This document shows, piece after piece, positions 44,275 through 53,536 of a stretch of DNA of 64,000 nucleotides. Source of the stretch: Pseudomonadales bacterium (GTDB lineage Bacteria > Pseudomonadota > Gammaproteobacteria > Pseudomonadales > Azotimanducaceae); the NCBI GenBank assembly GCA_019634925.1, contig JAHCAL010000001.1, forward strand, positions 62,001 through 126,000, in the 5' to 3' direction. The notes below the pieces were generated by a model that saw only the letters and a list, made by a program, of their open reading frames with translations, searched no databases and was not told where the DNA came from. Within the stretch, counting starts at the first letter, position 1; every line of letters starts with the position of its first letter. Both the position numbers and the translations under genes were made by a program.

Positions 44275-45417
44275 TCAGGCTTTTTCGAGGATGTGGATGC
44301 CGCAGGCGCTGCCCAGGCCGATCACGTGGGTCATGCCGATGCGAGCGCCCTGCACCTGGCGCTTGCCGGCTTCGCCCCGGAGGTGCGTCGCGACTTCGTA
44401 GATGTTCGCGATGCCGGTCGCGCCGAGCGGATGGCCCTTGGAGAGCAGACCGCCCGAGACGTTGACCGGGATACGGCCGCCCAGCGCCACCGCGCCGGTG
44501 TCGATCATCATGCCGGCTTCGCCGTCCTTGCAGAGCCCGAGGTTCTCGTAGTGCAGGATCTCGGCGGTCGCGAAGCAGTCGTGCAGCTCGACCAGGTCGA
44601 TGTCCTCGGCACCGAGGCCGGCCATCTCGTAGGCCTTCTTCGCCGCCAGCCGCGTGCAGCTGTTGACGTCGGGCATGACCAGGTCACGTTCCTGCCACGG
44701 GTCGGAGGTCAGCACGGATGCACGTACCTTGACGGCGCGCTTCATCAGGCCGAGTTCCTTGGCTTTCTTCTCGGAGCAGATCACCGCGGCCGCGGAGCCG
44801 TCCACGTTCACGGAGCACATCAGCTTGGTGTTGGGGTAGGAGATCATCTCGGCGTTCATGACCACTTCGAGTGGGGTCTCGATCTGGTACATGGCCTTCG
44901 GGTTGAGCGTCGAATGGTGGTGGTTCTTCACCGACACCTTGGCGAACTGCTCGAAGGTGGTGCCGTACTTGCGCGAATGCTCCATGCCCGCTTCCGCGAA
45001 CACCGCCGGCATGGTGCCGGAGCCGAGCAGGCCTTCCTTCGGAATGCCGGTCGCGCCGCCCGCGCCGCCGAGCAGGCCCTTGCCCATCTGTTCGACGCCG
45101 ACCGCGAGCACGCAGTCGTACAGGCCGGCCTTGACTGCTGCCCAGGCTTCGCGGAACGCGGTGGCACCGGTCGCGCAGGCGTTGGAGACGTTCACTACCG
45201 GGATACCGGTCTGGCCGATCAGCTGCAGGATGCGCTGGCCGACCATGCCGCTCGCCTGGCCCAGGTTGCCGCAGTAAAGGGCTTCCATGTGCTGGATGGT
45301 CAGGCCGCAATCGTCGAGTGCGAGCAGCGCCGCCTCGGCGCCGATCTGCGGAACCGTCCGGTCGGGAAAACGACCGAACTTGATCATGTCTACACCAACT
45401 ACATAAGCGTCAGTCAT
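44275..45417 (-). CDS. SCPx/Ltp-type thiolase
   Basis: A 380-residue non-condensing thiolase-like protein. The active Cys81 is in SNACATGATA, HDCFATAE is near residue 280, and SKGHPLGATG is near residue 340. Such proteins (lipid-transfer or SCP-x thiolases, Ltp2-like) cleave branched beta-keto- or beta-hydroxyacyl-CoA, including sterol side chains, often in complex with a DUF35 protein. The DUF35 gene lies just upstream with a 15-base gap, so the pair likely forms one enzyme. The start ATG at 45417 has GGGAGA upstream. Confidence 0.92.
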   Translation of the reverse strand: MTDAYVVGVDMIKFGRFPDRTVPQIGAEAALLALDDCGLTIQHMEALYCGNLGQASGMVGQRILQLIGQTGIPVVNVSNACATGATAFREAWAAVKAGLYDCVLAVGVEQMGKGLLGGAGGATGIPKEGLLGSGTMPAVFAEAGMEHSRKYGTTFEQFAKVSVKNHHHSTLNPKAMYQIETPLEVVMNAEMISYPNTKLMCSVNVDGSAAAVICSEKKAKELGLMKRAVKVRASVLTSDPWQERDLVMPDVNSCTRLAAKKAYEMAGLGAEDIDLVELHDCFATAEILHYENLGLCKDGEAGMMIDTGAVALGGRIPVNVSGGLLSKGHPLGATGIANIYEVATHLRGEAGKRQVQGARIGMTHVIGLGSACGIHILEKA

Positions 45418-45432
45418 GGCGTGTCTCCCGGC

Positions 45433-45849
45433 TCAGGCCTTGGCTTTGAAGAAATAGGACAGGTACGAGTTGCCTTCGCGGTCCTTGCGGCCGAGCGCGT
45501 CGGCGAACACCACTTCCACGGGCATGTCGAACTTGATCTTCGCGGGATCGGGCTCGACGCCGATCAGGTTGCCCTTCAGCGTCGCGCCGTCCTCGAGGTC
45601 GACCACCGCGCTGATGTACGGCACCTCGATGCCCGGGAACGACCGGTGGACGATGGAGAACGAATACAGCTTGCCCTTGCTGGCGAGCTTGACCGCCTGC
45701 ATCTTGTCGCGGGCGCCGCACTTGGAGCAGACGTTGCGCTCACCCAGGAAGATGGCGCCGCAGCTGCCGCACTTGTGGCCCTCGAGATACGGATCCCCGC
45801 TGTCCGGGATCTTCAGGTAATCGACGACGGGCAATGGTTTCTTGCTCAA
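45433..45849 (-). CDS. DUF35 OB-fold/zinc-ribbon acyl-CoA-associated protein
   Basis: A 138-residue protein. The zinc ribbon uses Cys27, Cys30, Cys41 and Cys44, followed by an OB fold with GKLYSFSIVHRSFPGIEVPYISAVVDLEDG. In steroid catabolism DUF35 domains bind acyl-CoA and partner Ltp-type thiolases/aldolases. Start TTG at 45849, with AGGGGGAA upstream. First gene of the minus-strand thiolase pair; divergent from the CBS gene. Confidence 0.9.
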   Translation of the reverse strand: MSKKPLPVVDYLKIPDSGDPYLEGHKCGSCGAIFLGERNVCSKCGARDKMQAVKLASKGKLYSFSIVHRSFPGIEVPYISAVVDLEDGATLKGNLIGVEPDPAKIKFDMPVEVVFADALGRKDREGNSYLSYFFKAKA

Positions 45850-46003
45850 ATCTTCCCCCTTCTCGACAGGTTTCTGGATGGTTCGGGTTCACATAACTGC
45901 CGAAGCATACTACCTGGCGCGGAGCGCGTTAAGGCCCGAGCCCGGCTGGACAGGTCCGGGTCGATGGCGCAAGGTGGAACCCGGGGACAGGTGGGAGAGT
46001 GCG

Positions 46004-46411
46004 ATGCGATCGGTAAAAGTCGCTGACTACATGGCGCAGAAGCTGGTGACGTTCGGGCCGCAGACCAACGTCATCGAGGCGTTGACCGCCTTCCTCGATC
46101 ACCACATCTCCGGCGCGCCGGTGGTGGATGCCGACGGCAATCTGCTCGGGATGCTCTCCGAGGTCGACGTCATGGAGATCGTCATCCAGGACAGCTACTA
46201 CAACGAAGGGCAGGGGATCGTCGCGGACTACATGCGTACGCCGGTCGACACGGTGGATCCCGACGCGGACATCTACTCGCTGGCCGAGCGCTTCGTGCGC
46301 GAGCGCAGGCGGCGGTATCCGGTGGTGCGGGACGGCAAGCTGCTCGGGCAGATCAGCCGGCGGGATGTCTTGCGGGCGGCGCGGGATCTGATGGGGCGTT
46401 CTTCGGGCTGA
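46004..46411 (+). CDS. CBS-domain pair protein
   Basis: A 135-residue protein made almost wholly of two CBS motifs: KVADYMAQKLVTFGPQTNVIEALTAF with SGAPVVDADGNLLGMLSEVDVM, and VADYMRTPVDTVDPDADIYSLAERF with RRYPVVRDGKLLGQISRRDVL. CBS pairs bind adenine nucleotides as energy sensors. The ATG at 46004 has GGGAG upstream; upstream in-frame sequence does not look coding. The partner is unknown. Confidence 0.88.
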   Translation: MRSVKVADYMAQKLVTFGPQTNVIEALTAFLDHHISGAPVVDADGNLLGMLSEVDVMEIVIQDSYYNEGQGIVADYMRTPVDTVDPDADIYSLAERFVRERRRRYPVVRDGKLLGQISRRDVLRAARDLMGRSSG

Positions 46412-46442
46412 CTCCGCGCCATTTGGCGTTTGGGTCTGGCGT

Positions 46443-46632
46443 GCGTGGGGGCGGCGTGCGGGGGAGGCTTGGCCGCACCGGCGAACTCGCGGCACCCCAT
46501 CCTGGGGTGCCTTCGCTCCCCGGAGTTGCCTCCTCCCGCGGCTGCGCCGCTCCCGGAGTCAATCCGGCTCGCTCAGTGCCGCGAAAATGTTCGCCGGTGC
46601 GGCCAAGCCTCCCCCGCACGCCGCCCCCACGC
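46443..46632. repeat. foldback element A (44-bp inverted arms, 102-nt core)
   Basis: 46443-46486 is the exact reverse complement of 46589-46632. The 102 bases between form a core that starts TCGCGGCA and ends TGCCGCGA plus AAAT, so an 8-bp inner stem sits next to a 4-base bulge. Inside are further hairpins, for example GGCACCCCA with TGGGGTGCC and GCGGC-TGC-GCCGC. The core recurs, inverted, in the element at 46823-46982. No credible protein is encoded. The 46633-46822 stretch between the two elements shows no gene either. Confidence 0.85.
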
Positions 46633-46822
46633 CGCAAGGCCCTCAACGTCGGATGGGTCGGAGGCAGGGAGCTGTTACCGGCAAGGCCCGGCCAGCCTGC
46701 AACGCCTGTCTGGCCTGCCAGCGATGACATGCCGCCAGGCCCTTGGCAGGTCCCCATCTTTCCCAAGCTTCGCAGCGGATCCGACCGCTCTCCTGCCCGA
46801 GTTACGTGGCATGACTTCGAGG

Positions 46823-46982
46823 GCGGGGACGCGTGTGTGGCGCCCCGGCGCATTTTCGCGGCACTGAGCGAGCCGGATTGACTCCGGGAGCGGCGCAGCC
46901 GCGGGAGGAGGCAACTCCGGGGAGCGAAGGGACCCCCGGAGGGGGTGCCGCGAGCGCCGGGGCGCCACACACGCGTCCCCGC
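46823..46982. repeat. foldback element B (29-bp inverted arms, same core inverted)
   Basis: 46823-46851 is the exact reverse complement of 46954-46982. The 102 bases between, read on the minus strand, are the same core as in element A with about three changes in one small hairpin loop region. The 8-bp inner stem and AAAT bulge are kept. The outer arms differ from those of element A except for about a dozen bases next to the core, yet remain fully self-complementary. It ends 41 bases before the gatB stop. Confidence 0.85.
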
Positions 46983-47023
46983 GTCACTTGACATACCCCA
47001 ACAACCAGCCGCGACAAGCAAGG

Positions 47024-48484
47024 TCAGTCGGACCCGAGCACCTCCCGCAAGAGGTCATTGAGCTGCTTCGGATTCGCCTTCCCCTGCGTAGCCTTCATCA
47101 CCTGCCCGACGAAGAACCCGAACACCTTGTCCTTGCCCGCCCGGTACTGCGCCACCTGCCCCGGATTGTCGGCCACCACCTGGCGCACCAGCGCCTCGAG
47201 CGCGCCGCTGTCGCTGACCTGGCGCAGGCCGCGGGCCTCGATGATCGTGTCGACGTCGCCTGCGCCGGCCCAGAGCGCCTCGAACACGGTCTTGGCGAGC
47301 TTCGAGGAGATGGTTTCGTCGCGGATCCGCTGGATCAGCGTGCCGAGCGCGGCGGGCGTGACCGGCGAATCGGCGATCGAGCGCTCGGCGCGGTTGAGTG
47401 CCGCGCTGAGCTCGCCCATGACCCAGTTGGCGGCGAGCTTGGCGTCGCCCGAGGCGTGCGCGACCGCCTCGAAATAGTCGGCCACGGCCGGGTCGTCGGT
47501 CAGCCAGGCGGCGTCGTAGTCGGGCAGGCCGAGCGTGTCCCGGTAACGTGCGCGGCGTGCTTCCGGCAGTTCCGGCAGCGTCGCGCGGACGTCGTCGATG
47601 AACGCCTCGGTGATCACCAGCGGCATGAGGTCGGGGTCCGGGAAGTACCGGTAGTCGTCCGAGAGCTCCTTGCTGCGCATGGCGCGCGTCTCGTTGCGGT
47701 CGGGGTCGTACAGGCGCGTTTCGCGACGTACGGTGCCGCCGCTCTCGATCAGCTCGACCTGGCGCTCGATCTCGTGCTCGATGGCGCGTTCGAGGAAGCG
47801 GAACGAGTTGAGGTTCTTGATCTCGGTACGTTCGCCGAGCGTCGTGGTCCCCGCGGGCCGGACCGAGACGTTGGCGTCGCAGCGCATGCTGCCTTCGGCC
47901 AGGTTGCCGTCGCAGATGCCGAGGTAGCGCACCAGGCCGTGCATGCGCCGGAAGTACGCGGCGGCTTCCGCGGGCGTGCGCAGGTCGGGCTCGGAGACCA
48001 CTTCGAGCAGCGCGGTGCCGGCGCGGTTCAGGTCGATCCCGGTCAGTCCGGGAAACGCGTCGTGGACCGACTTGCCGGCGTCTTCCTCGAGGTGGGCGCG
48101 GGTGATGCGGACGGTCTTTTCCTGCCCGTCCGGCAGGCCGACGGTCAGGCGCCCGGCGCCGACCACCGGCTGCTGAAACTGGCTGATCTGGTAGCCCTTC
48201 GGCAGGTCGGGGTAGAAGTAGTTCTTGCGGTCGAACACCGAGCGCGCGTGGATCACCGCGCCGATCGCGAGGCCGAATTTCACCGCCATGCGGACCGCCT
48301 CGAGATTCAGCACCGGCAGCACGCCCGGCAGGCCGAGGTCCACCGCGCAGGCCTGGGTGTTCGGCGCCGCGCCGAACGCGGTCGAGGCGCCGGAGAAGAT
48401 CTTGCTCCTGGTCGCGAGCTGGACGTGGACCTCGAGGCCGATGACGGCCTCCCAGCCGCGCGGAGTGACGAACGGCGTGCTCAT
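47024..48484 (-). CDS. gatB: Asp/Glu-tRNA amidotransferase subunit B
   Basis: A 486-residue Gat[18 protein letters not shown] and [15 protein letters not shown] open the cradle domain; [22 protein letters not shown] and [12 protein letters not shown] are family signatures; the C-terminal YqeY-like tail starts near residue 335. With GatA and GatC it converts Glu-tRNA(Gln) and/or Asp-tRNA(Asn) to the amide forms. The ATG at 48484 overlaps the gatA stop. The frame remains open far upstream as an antisense artefact of the gatA region. Confidence 0.97.
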   Translation of the reverse strand: MSTPFVTPRGWEAVIGLEVHVQLATRSKIFSGASTAFGAAPNTQACAVDLGLPGVLPVLNLEAVRMAVKFGLAIGAVIHARSVFDRKNYFYPDLPKGYQISQFQQPVVGAGRLTVGLPDGQEKTVRITRAHLEEDAGKSVHDAFPGLTGIDLNRAGTALLEVVSEPDLRTPAEAAAYFRRMHGLVRYLGICDGNLAEGSMRCDANVSVRPAGTTTLGERTEIKNLNSFRFLERAIEHEIERQVELIESGGTVRRETRLYDPDRNETRAMRSKELSDDYRYFPDPDLMPLVITEAFIDDVRATLPELPEARRARYRDTLGLPDYDAAWLTDDPAVADYFEAVAHASGDAKLAANWVMGELSAALNRAERSIADSPVTPAALGTLIQRIRDETISSKLAKTVFEALWAGAGDVDTIIEARGLRQVSDSGALEALVRQVVADNPGQVAQYRAGKDKVFGFFVGQVMKATQGKANPKQLNDLLREVLGSD

Positions 48485-49962
48485 GCCGGAAAGCCCTCCG
48501 GATGGCGCCGGTGCCAGTCGGTGTCGCGCTGGAAGAGCGCGCCGGTCTCGAGCAGCGCGCGTTCGCCGAAGTGCGGCCCGATCAGCTGCAGGCCGAGCGG
48601 CAGCCCGGCGTGGAAGCCGCAGGGCAGCGACATGGCCGGCAGCCCGGCGAGGCTCGCCGGCACCGTGAAGATGTCCTGCTGGTACATGGCGATCGGGTCG
48701 TCGGCGAGGTCGCCGCGCGGGAAGGCCACACCCGGCGCGGTAGGGGTCAGGATCAGGTCGACGTCCGCGAAGGCGGCCAGGAAGTCGTTCTGGATCAGCC
48801 GGCGCAGCTGCTGCGCCTTCACGTAGTAGGCGTCGAAGTAGCCGACCGACAGCGCGTAAGTGCCGGTCAGGATGCGCCGTTTGACCTCCATGCCGAAACC
48901 TTCGGTGCGCGAGCGGCGGTACAGGTCCTCGAGGTTCTGCGGATTCTCGCAGCGGTGGCCGAAGCGCACGCCGTCGTAGCGCGAGAGGTTGGTCGAGGCC
49001 TCCGCGCCCGCGATGATGTAGTAGGCCGGGATCGCCATCGGGGAGTGCGGCAGGCTGATGTCGCGGAAGCGGCAGCCGGCGGCTTCGAGGACCCGGCGGG
49101 CGGCGTCCAGCGCGTCCGCGCCGGTGCCGAGGCCGCTGAAATACTCGCGCGGCAGGCCGATCACCGGTGCGCGCGCCGGGGCCGCGGGCGGTGTGTCCGC
49201 TGCCTGCATGAGCCAGGGGTCGGGCACGTCGCTGCTGGTCGAGTCGAGCGGATCGTGGCCGCACATGAAGGCGAGCATGGCGGCGAGGTCGGCGACGTCG
49301 TGACCGAACACGCCCGCCTGGTCGAGGCTCGACGCGAACGCGACCATGCCGTAGCGCGAGACGCGCCCGTAGGTCGGCTTGATGCCGGCGAGCCCGCAGA
49401 AGGCGGCCGGCTGGCGGATCGAGCCGCCGGTGTCGGTGCCGGTCGCGACCGGCGCGAGCCCGGCCGCCACCGCGGCGGCGGAGCCGCCCGATGAGCCGCC
49501 GGGAACCCGGGTGGGATCCCAGGGATTGCCGACCGGGCCGAACCAGCTGTTCTCGTTGGACGAGCCCATCGCGAATTCGTCCATGTTGGTCTTGCCGAGG
49601 GTCACGGCGCCGGCTGCGTCGAGCCGGGCGACCACGGTGGCGTCGTAGGGGGCGGTGAAGTTCGCGAGCATGCGCGAGCCGCAGGTGGTCAGGACACCGT
49701 CGGTGCAGAACAGGTCCTTGTGCGCGATCGGGATGCCGGTGAGCGGGGTGGCAGCCCCTGCGGCGAGCCGACGGTCGGCGGCGTCGGCCTGGGCCAGCGC
49801 GCGTTCCTCGGTGACGGTGATGAAGCTTCGCAATGCGCCGTCGTGGCGGGCGATCCGGTCCAGGAAATGGCGGGTCAGTTCGCGGCTCGACCAGCGCCGT
49901 TCGCGCAGGCCCCGGGCGAGTGCGGCGAGCGGGGTGAATGCGGTCGGTTCGGGCGTGCTCAT
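48481..49962 (-). CDS. gatA: Asp/Glu-tRNA amidotransferase subunit A
   Basis: A 493-residue amidase. The catalytic triad is the Lys in PIAHKDLF, the cis-Ser in PGGSSGGSA and the nucleophile Ser in [11 protein letters not shown]. It hydrolyses glutamine and passes ammonia to GatB. Its ATG overlaps the end of gatC by 4 bases, and its stop overlaps gatB, so gatC-gatA-gatB are coupled. Confidence 0.97.
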   Translation of the reverse strand: MSTPEPTAFTPLAALARGLRERRWSSRELTRHFLDRIARHDGALRSFITVTEERALAQADAADRRLAAGAATPLTGIPIAHKDLFCTDGVLTTCGSRMLANFTAPYDATVVARLDAAGAVTLGKTNMDEFAMGSSNENSWFGPVGNPWDPTRVPGGSSGGSAAAVAAGLAPVATGTDTGGSIRQPAAFCGLAGIKPTYGRVSRYGMVAFASSLDQAGVFGHDVADLAAMLAFMCGHDPLDSTSSDVPDPWLMQAADTPPAAPARAPVIGLPREYFSGLGTGADALDAARRVLEAAGCRFRDISLPHSPMAIPAYYIIAGAEASTNLSRYDGVRFGHRCENPQNLEDLYRRSRTEGFGMEVKRRILTGTYALSVGYFDAYYVKAQQLRRLIQNDFLAAFADVDLILTPTAPGVAFPRGDLADDPIAMYQQDIFTVPASLAGLPAMSLPCGFHAGLPLGLQLIGPHFGERALLETGALFQRDTDWHRRHPEGFPA

Positions 49963-50240
49963 TCGACCACCCGCGGCACCAGGTAGAGCCCGTCTTCCAC
50001 GGCCGGTGCGATGGACTGGTAGCGCGCCGGCTCGACGGTCTCGGTGACGAGATCGGGCCGCAGCCGCTGCACGCCCTCGAGCGGGTGGGCGAGCGGTTCG
50101 ATGCCGGACGTGTCGACCGCCTGCATCTGGTCGACCATCGCGATGATGCGCGCGAGGTCGCCCTGTACGGCGCGCGTCTCGGCGTCGTCCAGCGCCAGCT
50201 GGGCGAGCCGGCAGAGGTGCGCGATGTCGATGGCAGCCAT
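49959..50240 (-). CDS. gatC: Asp/Glu-tRNA amidotransferase subunit C
   Basis: A 93-residue GatC that wraps around the GatA-GatB interface. [15 protein letters not shown] and the C-terminal LVPRVVE are typical; the middle [22 protein letters not shown] is the conserved core. It is first in the gatCAB operon and divergent from mreB. Confidence 0.95.
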   Translation of the reverse strand: MAAIDIAHLCRLAQLALDDAETRAVQGDLARIIAMVDQMQAVDTSGIEPLAHPLEGVQRLRPDLVTETVEPARYQSIAPAVEDGLYLVPRVVE

Positions 50241-50362
50241 GGGCGTCCTCGATGGGGGGGCGGCGGCTTCGATGGGCGCGAAAGCCTAATGGAAACGGCC
50301 CTGAGGCGCCAATGGGCCTTCGATCGGCGCGTGACGCCGCGGTTTCGACTGGTTCCGCAAAT

Positions 50363-50371
50363 TGTTAGAGT
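50363..50371 (+). promoter_or_regulatory. possible extended -10 for mreB
   Basis: TGT plus TAGAGT, with no good -35 before it, in the 264-base gap between gatC and mreB. It would give a leader of about 130 bases. The same TGN-TAGAGT form precedes dnaG. Weak evidence. Confidence 0.3.
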
Positions 50372-50393
50372 AGCGCCGCTTCGCGTGGCATAG

Positions 50394-51545
<1,152 letters not shown>

Positions 51546-51567
51546 CCGGTGACGGAGGGGGTCGCCC

Positions 51568-52911
51568 ATTAAGGCGCTGTTCGTTCGCAAGTCCGGTGCC
51601 GGCTATCTGCTCACCGCGCTGGTCCTGCTCTCCGTGGTGATGATGACGCTGGAAGCGACCACGCGCCTGCTCGAGCCCGTGCGGCAGATCGTGGCGACGC
51701 TGCTCACCCCTGTGCACTTCGTGGCCGAAGCCCCATACCTGGCCGGTGGCGGGTTGACCGATGTCATCGCGACGCGCGATACCCTGCAGCACCGCGTGCA
51801 GGACCAGTCGCGCCGGTTGCTCGAGCTGTCCCGCGTGGCCCAGCAGTACGAGGCGCTGCGCGCCGAGAACGAACGCCTGCGGGCGCTGCTCGGCAGCCAG
51901 GCCAGGCTGCCTTCCGCCGTGCTGGTCGCGGAACTGGTCGGGGTGGTCCCGGCGCCGGCGACCCGGCAGATCATCCTCGACAAGGGTGCGCGCGACGGCG
52001 TCCCGCCGGGCGCGCCGGTGATCGACGCCTGGGGCCTGTTCGGTCGGGTGATCGAGGTGAGCCAGTACACGAGCCGCGTACTCCTGGTGACCGACGCGAA
52101 TCATGCGGTGCCCGTGCAGATCAACCGTAACGGCGTGCGCAGCATCGCCGGCGGGACGGGCGACCCGGTATTCATCGAACTCGAGAACGTGCCGATCACC
52201 GCCGACATCGTCGAAGGGGACCTGGTCGAAACCTCGGGTCTCGGCGGCGGGTTCCCAAGCGGATATCCGGTAGGTCGGGTGGAATCGGTGCGCATCGAGC
52301 CGACGTCGGCGTTCGCGCTGGTGCGGGTCGAGCCCCTGGCGCAGCTCGACCGCTCGCGCCACCTGCTGGTCGTGCTCGACGTACCGCCGGTGGTGGATGG
52401 GGTCGGAGGGCGCGCCGTGAACCCCACTGCCGGTGGCTGGGTCATCCTGCTCACGGTCGCCGCGGCGATGGTGCTCGCCGTGGTGCACCTGCCCGAGACC
52501 TGGCCCACCTGGCTCGGCTGGCTGCGCCCGGTGTGGGTCGCGCTGGTGCTGTTCTACTGGGTCATGGAACTCCCGCACCGCATCGGCCTGATCGTCGCGT
52601 GGACGGTCGGGTTGTTCGTGGACGTGCTGCAGGCCGATCCACTCGGCCTGAACGGCGCGCTGCTCGCCGGCATCACCTATTTTGGCTGGCGCTTCTACGA
52701 GCGGCTGCGCATGTACGCCGTGCCGCAGCAGGCCGGCGTCATCTTCCTGCTGCTGATCGGCACCGAAGCGGTCCGCATGCTGGTCCTCGAGATCATGGAA
52801 GGCCGCGGCATGACGTGGCTGGTGCTGGGGCCGCCGTTCATGAGCCTGCTCGTGTGGCCGTTCCTCGCACTCGGCCTCGACGTCCTGCGCCGGCGTTTCC
52901 GTGTCGTCTGA
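51568..52911 (+). CDS. mreCD: MreC-MreD fusion, apparent ATT start
   Basis: One open frame carries both cell-shape proteins. The MreC part (residues 1 to about 280) has an N-terminal membrane helix, a coiled coil (about 70-110, RDTLQHRVQDQSRRLLELS onward), and the beta domain with IILDKGARDGVPPGAPVID and TSGLGGGFPSGYPVG. The MreD part (from about 284) has five to six membrane helices, including RPVWVALVLFYWVMELPHRIG. No stop separates them. A GTG at 52417 with GGAGG seven bases upstream could restart MreD alone. An in-frame stop at 51550 limits the MreC start. The first ATG (51634) would remove the membrane helix. ATT at 51568 has GGAGGGGG six bases upstream and restores the usual N-terminus. 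Confidence 0.85.
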   Translation: MKALFVRKSGAGYLLTALVLLSVVMMTLEATTRLLEPVRQIVATLLTPVHFVAEAPYLAGGGLTDVIATRDTLQHRVQDQSRRLLELSRVAQQYEALRAENERLRALLGSQARLPSAVLVAELVGVVPAPATRQIILDKGARDGVPPGAPVIDAWGLFGRVIEVSQYTSRVLLVTDANHAVPVQINRNGVRSIAGGTGDPVFIELENVPITADIVEGDLVETSGLGGGFPSGYPVGRVESVRIEPTSAFALVRVEPLAQLDRSRHLLVVLDVPPVVDGVGGRAVNPTAGGWVILLTVAAAMVLAVVHLPETWPTWLGWLRPVWVALVLFYWVMELPHRIGLIVAWTVGLFVDVLQADPLGLNGALLAGITYFGWRFYERLRMYAVPQQAGVIFLLLIGTEAVRMLVLEIMEGRGMTWLVLGPPFMSLLVWPFLALGLDVLRRRFRVV

Positions 52912-53536
52912 CCCTGTGCCGGCAGGCGCGTCCGATACGCCGCAGGCGATCATCCTCGCCTCCGCATCGCCGCGCCGCGCGGAGCTGCTCACCCAGATCG
53001 GGCTCCTGTTCGAGGTGCGGCTCCCCGCGCCGCCGGTCGACGAAACCCCGCACGCAGGGGAATCCGCCGAAACCTACGTCGAGCGTCTCGCCCGCGCGAA
53101 GGCCCGGGCAGTCGCCATCACCAGTCCCGGGCGGGTGGTGCTCGCCGCCGACACCACGGTCGTGCTGGACGGTGCGATCCTCGGCAAGCCCGGCGATGTG
53201 GCCGAGGCGGTCACCATGCTGCTCGCGCTCGCGGGCCGCACGCACGCGGTCTGCACCGGTGTGGCCGTGGCGCACGACGGTCGCGTCGAGTCCCTCGTCG
53301 CCCGCACCCGCGTGCGCTTCCGGCCGGTGGACCGGGCCGAGGCCGAAGCGTACGCGCGCACCGGCGAAGGTGCCGACAAGGCCGGCGGGTATGGCATCCA
53401 GGGTATTGGCGCTATATTTGCCGAAGCCATCGAAGGCAGTTACAGCACGGTCGTCGGGCTCCCGCTCGCGGAAACCGAGCGGTTGCTGCGCGCTGCCGGC
53501 GTCGACACCTGGGCCCTGCGCAACGGACGACCATGA
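52901..53536 (+). CDS. maf: Maf/YhdE nucleoside triphosphate pyrophosphatase
   Basis: A 211-residue Maf-type protein. ILASASPRRAELL is the nucleotide-binding start, ADTTVVLDG holds the general base region, and GAIFAEAIEGSYSTVVGLPL is the C-terminal signature. YhdE-type members hydrolyse dTTP and UTP and modified pyrimidine triphosphates. The GTG at 52901 overlaps the mreD end by 11 bases. The stop overlaps the rng ATG. Confidence 0.93.
   Translation: MSSDPVPAGASDTPQAIILASASPRRAELLTQIGLLFEVRLPAPPVDETPHAGESAETYVERLARAKARAVAITSPGRVVLAADTTVVLDGAILGKPGDVAEAVTMLLALAGRTHAVCTGVAVAHDGRVESLVARTRVRFRPVDRAEAEAYARTGEGADKAGGYGIQGIGAIFAEAIEGSYSTVVGLPLAETERLLRAAGVDTWALRNGRP

Noticed and set aside
46423..47021. 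Pro/Arg/Ala-rich frames of 150-220 residues across 46.4-47.0 kb
   Set aside because: The same peptide appears on both strands because of the inverted repeats; composition is non-protein-like and no start site supports them.
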